Below are positions 7,643 to 15,784 of a DNA stretch of 35,298 nucleotides, one piece after another; the first letter of the stretch is position 1, and every line of letters starts with the position of its first letter. The position numbers and the translations under genes were made by a program. The notes below the pieces were generated by a model. That model was not told the DNA's origin, searched no databases, and was given only the letters and a program-made list of their open reading frames with translations. The DNA is from Planctomycetaceae bacterium (GTDB lineage: Bacteria; Planctomycetota; Planctomycetia; Pirellulales; Pirellulaceae): assembly GCA_007121535.1 (NCBI GenBank), contig SKKK01000457.1:1-35298 (forward strand). Direction: 5' to 3'.

Positions 7643-8773
7643 TTATGGCCTTTCCATCATGTTGCGAAACTGGTCGAACAAGTATCGGCTGTCGTGCGGC
7701 CCGGCAGAAGCTTCCGGGTGATACTGGACGCTGAAGGCCGGCAAGCGACGATGACGCAGACCGGCGATGGTGTCGTCATTTAGATTTCGATGCGTCACTT
7801 CCAATTCATCGGGCAAGCTGGATTCGTCGACCGCGAAACCATGATTCTGTGCAGTGATCTCGACGCGTCCCGTCTGGACGTTCAACACCGGTTGATTCGC
7901 GCCACGATGCCCGAACTTCAGCTTGAAAGTCCGTGCGCCACAGGCCAAGCCGAACAGTTGATGTCCCAGGCAGATGCCGAAGATGGGCTTCTTGCCCAAC
8001 AACCGACCGATCGCTTCGATGGCATACGTCACCGGTTCGGGGTCGCCTGGCCCGTTCGACAGGAACACTCCATCCGGCTGATGTGAAAGGACCTGATCGG
8101 CTGACGCCGTTCCGGGCAGAATCGTGACTCGGCACCCGCTGTGGCGAAGATGCCGCGCAATATTCCACTTCATGCCGTAATCCAGCGCGACCACGTGCGG
8201 TCGGACATCCTGTTCGGCATCTTGATCGTCTTGTTCGAGATGAGCCCAACGGCTGAGCGATTCGTCCCACTCACGAGATTCGGTGGGAATCACCTCGCGG
8301 ACCAAATCTCGTCCGACCAATCCGGGACTGTTTTGAGCCTTGGCAACCAGACGGGCATCATCCAAGTCTTCTGTGGACAACACGCCCTTCATCGCGCCCA
8401 GATTGCGGATCCTCCGCACGAGAGCACGGGTATCGATCCCGGCCAGACCGACGATCCCATGCCGTTCCAAGTAGTCATTCAACGGACCGTCAGCCCGAAA
8501 ATTGCTGACGACGCGGCTGTTCTCACGCACAATGAATCCAGCCAGGTGCGGTTGATGACTCTCGATGTCCTCGTTGTTGACGCCGTAGTTGCCGATCAAG
8601 GGGTACGTCATCGTGACGATCTGACCACGATAACTGGGATCGGTTAGGATCTCCTGATAGCCGGTCATCGATGTATTAAAGACCACCTCGCCGTCGACTT
8701 CGCCCGCCGCACCAAAAGCAATGCCCTTGTAAACGGTGCCGTCTTCCAATGCAAGTTTCGCGATTTTCTTCAT
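7643..8773 (-). CDS. carA: Carbamoyl-phosphate synthase small (glutaminase) subunit
   Basis: Hydrolyses glutamine and passes ammonia to the large subunit CarB for carbamoyl phosphate, feeding pyrimidine and arginine synthesis. At 376 residues it has the normal length. The N-terminal CPS domain shows EVVFNTSMTGYQEILTDPSY and QIVTMTYPLIGNYGVN. The C-terminal class I glutamine amidotransferase domain shows LSNGPGDPEP, the nucleophile elbow GICLGHQ, and the catalytic His-Glu pair in QYHPEA. The start is ATG at 8773, with a purine-rich AAAGG close upstream. carB is not in the window. It is divergent from ispF across a 433-nt gap. Confidence 0.98.
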   Translation of the reverse strand: MKKIAKLALEDGTVYKGIAFGAAGEVDGEVVFNTSMTGYQEILTDPSYRGQIVTMTYPLIGNYGVNNEDIESHQPHLAGFIVRENSRVVSNFRADGPLNDYLERHGIVGLAGIDTRALVRRIRNLGAMKGVLSTEDLDDARLVAKAQNSPGLVGRDLVREVIPTESREWDESLSRWAHLEQDDQDAEQDVRPHVVALDYGMKWNIARHLRHSGCRVTILPGTASADQVLSHQPDGVFLSNGPGDPEPVTYAIEAIGRLLGKKPIFGICLGHQLFGLACGARTFKLKFGHRGANQPVLNVQTGRVEITAQNHGFAVDESSLPDELEVTHRNLNDDTIAGLRHRRLPAFSVQYHPEASAGPHDSRYLFDQFRNMMERP

Positions 8774-8914
8774 GGACCTTTGACTTGGTTAAAGAATGAA
8801 ACCTCGATCGCCGCTTGGCCATTCGCCCGATACCCGGACTCGATGAAATCCGTCAAAACCGTTACCCTTTCGCAGGTGACTCAAGTTTTCGATCCGTCGA
8901 CCCGATAGGCTCCC

Positions 8915-9012
8915 TATGGCTGAGGGTCTCCGATTCTACGGTAAACAACCCGAGAAGCGGTCAGCCATACTCGCGAGGGCTCTTGTTGCGGCGAACAAGA
9001 GCCCTTTTTTTT
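8915..9012 (+). ncRNA. Candidate structured small RNA ending in an intrinsic terminator
   Basis: Between the divergent carA and ispF genes the plus strand carries a perfect 9-bp pair, 'tatggctga' (8915-8923) and 'tcagccata' (8961-8969). Inside it are short nested pairs (gggt 8924-8927 with accc 8948-8951; ccg 8930-8932 with cgg 8939-8941). A strong terminator follows at once. There is no open frame with a ribosome-binding site on this strand upstream of the terminator, so something non-coding probably ends here. I found no clear promoter and do not recognise it as 6S, SRP, RNase P or tmRNA. The 5' end is a guess. Confidence 0.4.
8976..9012 (+). terminator. Orphan intrinsic terminator (plus strand)
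   Basis: The arms 'agggctcttgtt' (8976-8987) and 'aacaagagccct' (8994-9005) form a perfect 12-bp stem with a 6-nt loop. They are followed by a run of eight T (9005-9012). The T run is only on the plus strand. The nearest gene on the left, carA, points the other way, so the terminator has no visible coding gene to serve. This supports an unannotated transcript. Confidence 0.9.
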
Positions 9013-9132
9013 CTGCAAACGAGCGACCAGCCGTCGTCGCATCACGTTTCGTCGGATTATAACGACACATGCCGCGTGCGAGTAGGTACCCAGCCAGCGG
9101 ATATCACGAAGCCGAAGCTTTTTCCTTCGACG

Positions 9133-9161
9133 TTGCCGCTGTACCCCGAGTCGGCTATAAT
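9133..9161 (+). promoter_or_regulatory. Sigma-70-type promoter of ispF-cysS-ruvC
   Basis: A -35 box TTGCCG (9133-9138) and a perfect -10 box TATAAT (9156-9161) are separated by 17 nt. They sit about 45 nt upstream of the ispF start codon, just after the orphan terminator, so ispF is insulated from whatever is transcribed before it. Transcription should begin near 9168. Confidence 0.65.
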
Positions 9162-9206
9162 CCGCGCTTTTGTCTCGGGACCATCACCAAGCTGGTAGAA
9201 GTCGAC

Positions 9207-9713
9207 ATGCCCCGGATGCGAATCGGGATCGGTCACGATACACACCGCCTGGAAGACCATGGCCCTCTGCGACTGGGCGGCATCGATCATGACGCCGATT
9301 GTCATTTGGTCGGCGTCAGCGATGCAGATGTTCTCTTGCACGCCCTAACCGATGCCTTACTCGGGGCAGCCGGCCTGGGGGATATCGGAGATTGGTTTCC
9401 CGACACAGACCCCAAGAACAGGGATCGCGACTCGACCGAAATGCTGCTGCTGGCTTATCAGGCTTGCAGACAAGCTGGATACGAAATCGCCAATTTGGAC
9501 TGTATTGTCTTCGCAGAACGTCCTAAATTGGGACCAAGAAAGCGACAGATCGCCGATCGCATCGCGTCCATCCTGCAAATCGACCCTAAATGGGTAAACG
9601 TGAAGGCCAAAACAGGAGAGGGTTTGGGTTCGGTAGGGCGTGGCCAAGCGATGATGGCAGAATGTATCGTGTTGTTAAACGAATCGAACGAGAGCAACCA
9701 TCCAAAGAACTAA
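9207..9713 (+). CDS. ispF: 2-C-methyl-D-erythritol 2,4-cyclodiphosphate synthase
   Basis: Forms the cyclodiphosphate in the non-mevalonate isoprenoid pathway, in the cytoplasm, as a trimer. The 168-residue product shows the metal-binding GIGHDTHRL (Asp-x-His) near the N-terminus, HALTDALLGAAGLGDIGDWFPDTDP, and the C-terminal KAKTGEGLGSVGRG. Length is slightly above the usual 155-160. The start ATG at 9207 (or 9216, MRIGIG) is chosen by family alignment and by the promoter at 9133-9161, which rules out the longer open frame from 9069. cysS follows after 12 nt, as in several bacteria where ispF and cysS are neighbours. Confidence 0.96.
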   Translation: MPRMRIGIGHDTHRLEDHGPLRLGGIDHDADCHLVGVSDADVLLHALTDALLGAAGLGDIGDWFPDTDPKNRDRDSTEMLLLAYQACRQAGYEIANLDCIVFAERPKLGPRKRQIADRIASILQIDPKWVNVKAKTGEGLGSVGRGQAMMAECIVLLNESNESNHPKN

Positions 9714-9725
9714 ATGGATTAGATT

Positions 9726-11321
9726 ATGTCCTCACAGGTGATCACCAGCAGTGCCCCGGCCAATTCTACGGTGCCGTACACGTTGCGAGTGTACAACACG
9801 TTGGCCAAGACAAAGCAGGTCTTCCAACCGGTAACGCCCGGACGCGTGGGCATCTATTTGTGCGGACCGACCGTCTACGACAAGGCTCACATCGGCCACA
9901 TGGTCGGCCCGGTCATCTTTGATGCGATCAAACGCTACTTGGTCTATTGCGGATACCAAGTGACCTGGGTCGTGAATATCACCGACGTCGACGACAAACT
10001 GATTCAGAAGGCGAAGCAGCGCGGAACCTCCATGGCTCAGGTTGCCCGGGAGAACATTGAGGATTACTTGGCGAATCTGCGCGGTCTGGGCGTCGATCAG
10101 ATCGACCAGATGCCAAAAGCGACCGAGCACATCGAGGAAATCATCCGCTTCATCCAGGATTTGATCGATCGCGGTTTCGCGTACCACTCCGATGGCGATG
10201 TGTTTTTCGACGTCGCCAAAGACGTGAACTACGGGAAGCTCAGCAATCGATCGGCGGACAGCCAGCAGGGCGAAGGGGGCGAAGCTGCCGTGAAAAAACG
10301 CTCGCCCGGTGATTTCGCCTTGTGGAAAGCAGCCAAACCTGACGAGCCCGCCTGGGACAGTCCCTGGGGCGCAGGCCGTCCCGGTTGGCACATCGAGTGT
10401 TCGGCGATGAGCCGCACGATTTTGGGCAAAACATTTGATATCCATGGGGGTGGCTTGGATCTGGTGTTCCCGCACCACGAAAACGAGATCGCGCAAAGCG
10501 AATGCTGCCACGGTCAACCGATGGTCAATTACTGGATGCACAATGGCTTGATGCGAGCCGGTGCCGGTGGCAAGATGGGCGGACGCGGTGAACGCAAGGC
10601 CGAACAAGCCACGGTCGACACCAAAATCAGCCGTTCCAAGGGCGCCGGCGGCTTGGCGGACCTGATCGCCGAACACGGCGGCCAGACGTTGCGATTCTTC
10701 CTGTTGCGAACCCACTACCGCAGCACGATCGTCTTCGGCCCCGAGGGGTTGGCCGAGGCAAAAACGGCTCTGGAAGCTTTCACCCGTTTCTTCGAACGGT
10801 ACGAGCGGATCACCGGGCAAAGCTTCTACGACGTGACACCCGTCCTGCGGCGACAGGACGGCGATCGATCCAGTGAATCAGACGGCAGCCCACAAGATCT
10901 GCTCGCCGAAGTTGCTCGTCGACGCGATGCCTATTTGGCGAAGATGGACGATGATTTCAATACCGGAGCGGCGATCAGTGAGCTGTTTGAATTGTTGCGG
11001 AGCCTGAACAAATTCATCGACCAGCATGATCTGGAAGATCCGGCAGCGCGCGATGGAGATTTGCTGCAGATGCTTCGGCAAGCCACCGTCACTCTTCGTG
11101 AATTGACCTGGCTGTTGGGTTTGTTCTGCTCGGCCCCGGACGAACCGAAGACCGCTCAGAACGGTTTGGTGGAACCACTGTTGGACCTGCTGGTCGATCT
11201 CCGCACGCAATCGCGGCAGCGAAAGGACTTCGCCACTGCCGACCAAATCCGTCAACGACTCAGCGAACTGGGGATCACGTTGGAGGACCGCAAAGACGGC
11301 ACTCTTTGGCGTTTGCCGTAG
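9726..11321 (+). CDS. cysS: Cysteinyl-tRNA synthetase with variant KMSKS loop
   Basis: Charges tRNA-Cys. The 531-residue protein keeps the class I core: the HIGH motif AHIGHM (54-59) and the zinc ligands in LCGPTVYD (Cys46), WHIECSAM (Cys225) and [11 protein letters not shown] (249-259). The C-terminal end reads [21 protein letters not shown], as in other CysS. Two things are odd. The usual KMSKSLGN loop is replaced by [10 protein letters not shown] (300-309). Just before it there is an insert rich in Gly, Lys and Glu (about 279-299). A second low-complexity insert, [12 protein letters not shown], lies at 180-191 in the acceptor-stem region. The catalytic lysines are still present, so activity is likely kept. 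It lies between ispF and ruvC in one transcription unit. Confidence 0.96.
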   Translation: MSSQVITSSAPANSTVPYTLRVYNTLAKTKQVFQPVTPGRVGIYLCGPTVYDKAHIGHMVGPVIFDAIKRYLVYCGYQVTWVVNITDVDDKLIQKAKQRGTSMAQVARENIEDYLANLRGLGVDQIDQMPKATEHIEEIIRFIQDLIDRGFAYHSDGDVFFDVAKDVNYGKLSNRSADSQQGEGGEAAVKKRSPGDFALWKAAKPDEPAWDSPWGAGRPGWHIECSAMSRTILGKTFDIHGGGLDLVFPHHENEIAQSECCHGQPMVNYWMHNGLMRAGAGGKMGGRGERKAEQATVDTKISRSKGAGGLADLIAEHGGQTLRFFLLRTHYRSTIVFGPEGLAEAKTALEAFTRFFERYERITGQSFYDVTPVLRRQDGDRSSESDGSPQDLLAEVARRRDAYLAKMDDDFNTGAAISELFELLRSLNKFIDQHDLEDPAARDGDLLQMLRQATVTLRELTWLLGLFCSAPDEPKTAQNGLVEPLLDLLVDLRTQSRQRKDFATADQIRQRLSELGITLEDRKDGTLWRLP

Positions 11322-11354
11322 TTCGAAAACGAAGAAACGGGGTAACCGATCGAC

Positions 11355-11861
11355 ATGGATGGTTCTGTTGCCGACGACGTGGTTCTGGGCGTGGATCCGG
11401 GTTTGAACTATACCGGGTACGGAGTGCTCCGGGTATCAGGAACGCGTTGGACGATCCTGGAAGCGGGGGTCGTGCGCAGCCAAGTCAAAGCCACGTTGGC
11501 TTCGCGATTGATCGAGATTCATCGAGGGATCACCGAGGTCTTGCAAGCGTTCCAACCATCGGTGTTGGCATTGGAAAACCTGTACAGCCACTACAAGCAT
11601 CCCCGGACAGCCATCCTGATGGGACACGCCCGAGGCGTGATCTGTCTGGCAGCCGCTCAATGTCAAGTCGAGATCGCCAATTATGCCGCGACCCAGATCA
11701 AGAAGACCCTGACGGGCAGCGGTCGCGCGCCCAAAGCTCAAGTCCAACACGCCATCTGCCGCGAGTTTTGCTTGAAAGAAGTGCCCGAGCCTCCCGATGT
11801 CGCCGATGCCCTGGCCATCGCCCTCTGCCACGTCCATCTGCGAAAAACGAACGTTGGATAG
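11355..11861 (+). CDS. ruvC: Holliday junction resolvase RuvC
   Basis: Dimeric endonuclease that cuts four-way junctions with RuvAB in recombinational repair. The 168-residue product has the acidic active site expected: GVDPGLNYTGYGV (first Asp), LALENLYSHYKHPRTAI (Glu), and PPDVADALAIALCH (last Asp). It also has YAATQIKKTLTGSGRAPKAQVQ, the DNA-contact region. The start ATG at 11355 gives a few extra residues before the usual beginning. It follows cysS by 33 nt and is convergent with the methyltransferase gene, the stops being only 28 nt apart. ruvA and ruvB are not in the window. Confidence 0.96.
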   Translation: MDGSVADDVVLGVDPGLNYTGYGVLRVSGTRWTILEAGVVRSQVKATLASRLIEIHRGITEVLQAFQPSVLALENLYSHYKHPRTAILMGHARGVICLAAAQCQVEIANYAATQIKKTLTGSGRAPKAQVQHAICREFCLKEVPEPPDVADALAIALCHVHLRKTNVG

Positions 11862-11889
11862 TCTGACGTGACAGTTCGCTTGCCAGTCC

Positions 11890-12942
11890 TTATTCCGAGA
11901 CGCCGGGATTGCCACTGCGGCGTCGGAAGCGGTAGTGAGAGACGAACCATTGATCGCCGCCGCCGTAGCGGAACAGTTCCGCACATGCCATGAAGAACAT
12001 CCGCCAACGTTGAATCTGAATGGCGGGTGTTTCCGGGCAACCGCTCGCGGCGAATATGCTCGAAAGTTCGTCTCGGTGGCAGTCCAAATTCTTCAGCCAA
12101 TCTTCGCACGTCCGCGCGTAGTGATTGCCGTTGAATGTCCAATGGTCCTCGATCGCCAAGTCGTCTTGAAAGTGCAGCAGCAGATCGTCCGAAGGCATCA
12201 ACCCGCCGGTGAAGAAGTGGCGGCCCATCCAGTTTTCCTCGCCCTCGGTTTCAAATTCGTAGGCCAACTGGCGATGGCAGAAAATGTGCACCAGCAGCTT
12301 GCCCTCGGGACGCAGCCACCCGGCGATCCGGCGATGCAACAACTGATAGTTTCGCATGTGTTCGAACATCTCGATCGAAACGACTCGATCGAACGTTCGC
12401 GACGTGGCGAACTCTCGCATGTCGGCCGTCTGCACTTCCAGATTCGTCAGACCCCGCTCACGGCATTGATCTTCGATGTACTGCCGCTGGGTATTCGAAT
12501 TAGAGACGGCCAGGATGCGCGACCCGGGATAGTGAGCGGCCATCCACAGGCACATCGAACCCCAACCGCATCCCAGTTCCAGCACGTCCATCCCGTCCGC
12601 GATCTCGGCTCGCTCACAGGCCAACTGCAACATGGCCCTTTCCGCCTCGGCCAACGTTGCGTTCGGTCCTTCGTAGTAGCAGCAGCTATATTTCTTGTGT
12701 TCGCCCAGCACGCGTTGAAAGAAGGCCGTCGGCACCTTGTAATGCTGCTGGTTTGCCAAATCGGTGGCCAGTGCCAACGGGCTTGCCCGTAATTTCGCGA
12801 TCAAATCCCGCAGTGCTTCCCGGCGTCGCTGAGGATCGAACCCGTCGTCCAACTTCAACCGCCGACTCAGCAGCCTGCGTATGCCGATTCGCACCAGCCA
12901 ATCCGGAAATCGACCTTGTTCAGCCCAACGGATCAAGCTCAT
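11890..12942 (-). CDS. CFA-synthase-type SAM-dependent methyltransferase (second copy)
   Basis: A 350-residue cytoplasmic methyltransferase of the cyclopropane-fatty-acid synthase superfamily. SAM-binding motif I is LELGCGWGS, followed by ILAVSNSNTQRQYIEDQC. VVSIEMFEHMRNY, EGKLLVHIFCHRQ and YSCCYYEG upstream are also typical. It is shorter than the CFA synthase two genes upstream and lacks that protein's N-terminal domain. It resembles the CFA-like N-methyltransferase branch, so the substrate may not be a lipid. AAGGAGG lies 7 nt before ATG 12942, and the ATG overlaps the stop of the DUF1295 gene (ATGA, 12939-12942), which shows translational coupling. It is last in the five-gene operon. Confidence 0.88.
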   Translation of the reverse strand: MSLIRWAEQGRFPDWLVRIGIRRLLSRRLKLDDGFDPQRRREALRDLIAKLRASPLALATDLANQQHYKVPTAFFQRVLGEHKKYSCCYYEGPNATLAEAERAMLQLACERAEIADGMDVLELGCGWGSMCLWMAAHYPGSRILAVSNSNTQRQYIEDQCRERGLTNLEVQTADMREFATSRTFDRVVSIEMFEHMRNYQLLHRRIAGWLRPEGKLLVHIFCHRQLAYEFETEGEENWMGRHFFTGGLMPSDDLLLHFQDDLAIEDHWTFNGNHYARTCEDWLKNLDCHRDELSSIFAASGCPETPAIQIQRWRMFFMACAELFRYGGGDQWFVSHYRFRRRSGNPGVSE

Positions 12943-13730
12943 TCCGCTGCCTCCTTCTTCGGAAACCATGGCACGAAGACGCTGGTCGTCCGCTGGTACC
13001 GGCGATACTCTTCACCACGACTCGCCACAGCCTGGGCTTCGGTGGGGGGAATCCCCGTCACGAAAAAGAAGAAGTACAGCAGGACCAGGGGAACCAGTAC
13101 CGACAGCCAGCCGGCCGTAACGCCAAGCGCCAGCGGCACGTACGAGCACCAATGCAACCACTCGAAAAAGTAATTCGGATGCCGTGAATACCGCCACAAA
13201 CCGCTGCGACAGGTCTTGCCACGATTCTCGGCTCGACTGCGAAATGCGGCCAATTGCCAATCGGAGACCGTCACACCGGCAATCCCGGCCACCCAAAGAA
13301 GCAGCCCCAGGGCGTCCCACCCGGACCATCCTTCCTGAGTCCGATGAGCGATCAGCAACATGGGCATGGAAAAGAAGATGGCTGCGGCTGCTTGCATTTG
13401 AAAGAAGAAGAAGAAACGTCGATTCGCCTGATCGCCCCACTGGCTTCGTAGCGTGACGTAACGACCTTCTTCGGGATGCCCGATCACTCGGCGAAACAGG
13501 TACCAAGTCAGCCGAGCGGACCAGACACCAGCCATGATACCCACCATCCAGCGACTAAAGAGGTCACCGGTCCCCGTCGCCGCATAGAACACCGCAGCCA
13601 GCCCGATCGCGGCCGTCCAGGCAACGTCTACGATCCCCGCGTTCCCGATTCGCCGCTGGACCGCCCACAGGACACTCATCCCTCCCGAGATGGCGAGGCT
13701 TGCGATGATGATTTGCAGTAGAGGATGCAC
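12939..13730 (-). CDS. DUF1295 integral membrane protein (steroid 5-alpha-reductase-like fold)
   Basis: A 263-residue membrane protein with about six or seven hydrophobic segments and the family signature GLWRYSRHPNYFFEWLHW, followed by GIPPTEAQAVASRGEEYRRYQRTTSVFVPWFP. This is the DUF1295 family, related in sequence pattern to steroid 5-alpha-reductases and isoprenylcysteine carboxyl methyltransferases. Members commonly stand beside CFA synthases. The exact reaction is not established to my knowledge; reduction or modification of an acyl chain is an inference from context. The start is GTG at 13730, which keeps the first hydrophobic helix. It is 33 nt after the CFA gene and overlaps the next gene by 4 nt. 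Confidence 0.88.
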   Translation of the reverse strand: MHPLLQIIIASLAISGGMSVLWAVQRRIGNAGIVDVAWTAAIGLAAVFYAATGTGDLFSRWMVGIMAGVWSARLTWYLFRRVIGHPEEGRYVTLRSQWGDQANRRFFFFFQMQAAAAIFFSMPMLLIAHRTQEGWSGWDALGLLLWVAGIAGVTVSDWQLAAFRSRAENRGKTCRSGLWRYSRHPNYFFEWLHWCSYVPLALGVTAGWLSVLVPLVLLYFFFFVTGIPPTEAQAVASRGEEYRRYQRTTSVFVPWFPKKEAAE

Positions 13731-13763
13731 GTCGGTTATCTCTCACACGGTTCCAAGCGAATG

Positions 13764-15083
13764 TCAGCAGGCAGGTTTGCGGAACACGATCTGCGATACG
13801 CCGGTCAACCGCTCGCGAAAACCGGCCTCGCAGTAACTCAGGTAGTAATCCCACATTCGCAAGAACGATTCCGAGTAGCCCAGGGCTCGAATCTCATCGA
13901 GCTTCGCGAGGAAGTTGGCTCGCCAGCAGGCTAACGTCTTGGCGTAATCCAGACCGAAATCCTCCCAATGCCTCAGGCGAAAATCTGTCTGACACAAGCT
14001 CTGGCCGATGTTCGTCGTGCTCAATAGACAGCCGCCCGGAAAGATGTACCGACGGATGAAATCGACCGAGCGACGATACGCCGCGTAGCGATGGTCGGGG
14101 ATCGTGATCGCCTGCAGGCACATCCGACCGTCTGGCTTCAGCAGATCGGAACACTTCCGCATGTAGGTCGGAAGATATTCGTGCCCGACGGCCTCCACCA
14201 TCTCGATCGAAACCAGCTTGTCAAAGCTTCCGGTGAGATCCCGATAATCGTCTGCCAGCAACGTGATGCGATCGCCTAATCCCTCTCGAGCGATTCGCTC
14301 CGCAGCCAGATCGAATTGTTGTCGGGAGATGGTGGTGGTCGTCACGCGACAACCGAAGTTCTTCGCTGCGTACAGCGCCATGCCTCCCCATCCCGTGCCG
14401 ATCTCCAGCAGATGATCTTGCGGAGTCAATCGTAGCTTGCGGCATATTCGTTCATACTTGGCGATGGAAGCATCCCGGAGTGAGGCATCCTCGTACTCGA
14501 AAATACCGGCCGAATACGTCATGGTGTCATCCAAGAACAGCGCGAAGAATTCGTTGCTCAGATCGTAGTGAGCCGCGATGTTGCGGCGGGAACCCGTGCG
14601 AGTGTTGCGGTGCAACCAATGGAGAAATCGCCGAAACGGTTCGATGAAACGCACGGGACCGCGCTCCAGATCAGATAACGCACCGAGGTTGCGTCCCAAG
14701 ACCTGCAGCGTCTTCGGGAGATCGTCGCAGGACCAGAGACCTTCCATGTACGTCTCGGCAGCGGCCAACGACCCGCCCAACAGAATACGACGGTAGAAAC
14801 TCAAATCCGCGACATGAATCTCCGCCGTATCATTCTGATCCATCCAACGCCCCACCCGCCGTTGACCGATCGGATCATGGATGGAAAGCCCCCCATGGTC
14901 GAATCGCTCAAGGATTCGCAGCACCAAGCCCCGTGCATAACGATCCAACTTGGTTCCAACGATCTGCGATGCTTGTTGGCGGTAATCGTTGAACAGGAAC
15001 TCGTCGGTGTCCCGCGTCGGCCATGAGCCTACGTGGGTTTCGGGTGGGGGTAATACGGACATTTTTTCAGCCATAGTCGCCAT
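13764..15083 (-). CDS. Cyclopropane-fatty-acyl-phospholipid synthase
   Basis: Predicted to methylenate or methylate double bonds of membrane phospholipid acyl chains with SAM. The 439-residue protein has the N-terminal lipid-binding part and then NIAAHYDLSNEFFALFLDDTMTYSAGIF, motif I LLEIGTGWGGMALYAA, TTTISRQQFDLA, LVSIEMVEAVGHEY, QAITIPDHRY, FIRRYIFPGGCLLS and a closing YYLSYCEAGFRER. All are standard for the family, except that CGWGG reads TGWGG. The start could be 15083, 15074 (a GAGG 10 nt upstream) or 15062. In each case it overlaps the end of the DUF1365 gene by about 35-55 nt, which points to coupled translation. Confidence 0.94.
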   Translation of the reverse strand: MATMAEKMSVLPPPETHVGSWPTRDTDEFLFNDYRQQASQIVGTKLDRYARGLVLRILERFDHGGLSIHDPIGQRRVGRWMDQNDTAEIHVADLSFYRRILLGGSLAAAETYMEGLWSCDDLPKTLQVLGRNLGALSDLERGPVRFIEPFRRFLHWLHRNTRTGSRRNIAAHYDLSNEFFALFLDDTMTYSAGIFEYEDASLRDASIAKYERICRKLRLTPQDHLLEIGTGWGGMALYAAKNFGCRVTTTTISRQQFDLAAERIAREGLGDRITLLADDYRDLTGSFDKLVSIEMVEAVGHEYLPTYMRKCSDLLKPDGRMCLQAITIPDHRYAAYRRSVDFIRRYIFPGGCLLSTTNIGQSLCQTDFRLRHWEDFGLDYAKTLACWRANFLAKLDEIRALGYSESFLRMWDYYLSYCEAGFRERLTGVSQIVFRKPAC

Positions 15084-15784
15084 GCCTCGAAGTAAATCTG
15101 CACCATGATTCGAACCGTCATCAAAGGGAACCGCCGCGTCATCCGCCGCAAATGACGGCGGTCCAGCGGATGACGCTTCAATGCCATCGACGCCGTGAAA
15201 AACGCTTGATGGTTCCGCTCGGTCGTGAGTCCAACGTATAGGGAATCGCTCGGCTCATTGAGTCGCCATCGGTAGGTACTGTCCATCCCCATGAAGGGGG
15301 AAACATGGAAGTCTTTCGGATGCTCGAATCGCAGGCTCTTGCCGTCAGGCAGGCGATTCCCATCCCAAAGAACATAGCAATGCATTTCTCTCCACGGGGT
15401 ATTGCTCACCTCGGCCACAATCGCGTCCACCCGGTTACGCTCGATATCGAAACAGTAGTACAGGTTCAAGGGGCTAAAGTAGTAACCCAGGTAACGCAGT
15501 TGCGTCAGCAGCCGAATCGGCCCTTGAGGCCGAAATCCGCCGGATGCCTGCTGGACGAAGTCGCGGACGGACGTCTCTAAAGCTTCCCGGGGATCGCCCA
15601 GATGATCGCTCCGCAGCAGTGAAGCGCCGGCCAGTCGACGCTGGGAAATCAAGCCGCCAGGGCCGATCAAGCCAGCCATTTCCGCCAAATCGACGTAGAC
15701 GGCAAACATCCGGTATCGAAACGCATGGGCTACGGGATGCTGACGCCGATGTCGGACGTGCCCTTCGTAGATGCAGCTAAGCAT
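15029..15784 (-). CDS. DUF1365 family protein
   Basis: A 251-residue protein of the DUF1365 family, which is found almost always next to an FAD amine oxidase and a CFA synthase. Recognisable parts are YEGHVRHRR at the start, FRYRMFAVYVDL, LLTQLRYLGYYFSPLNLYYCFD, VAEVSNTPWREMHCYVL and HPKDFHVSPFMGMDSTYRW. The start ATG at 15784 has AAGGAT about 9 nt upstream; a longer frame to 15808 lacks a good site. It overlaps the FAD oxidase gene by 55 nt and the CFA gene by a similar length. Its function is unknown; from context it should help in acyl-chain modification. Confidence 0.92.
   Translation of the reverse strand: MLSCIYEGHVRHRRQHPVAHAFRYRMFAVYVDLAEMAGLIGPGGLISQRRLAGASLLRSDHLGDPREALETSVRDFVQQASGGFRPQGPIRLLTQLRYLGYYFSPLNLYYCFDIERNRVDAIVAEVSNTPWREMHCYVLWDGNRLPDGKSLRFEHPKDFHVSPFMGMDSTYRWRLNEPSDSLYVGLTTERNHQAFFTASMALKRHPLDRRHLRRMTRRFPLMTVRIMVQIYFEAWRLWLKKCPYYPHPKPT

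Noticed and set aside
9732-10820. 362-codon open frame antisense to cysS
   Set aside because: cysS is unmistakable on the plus strand, and the antisense product has no recognisable motif.
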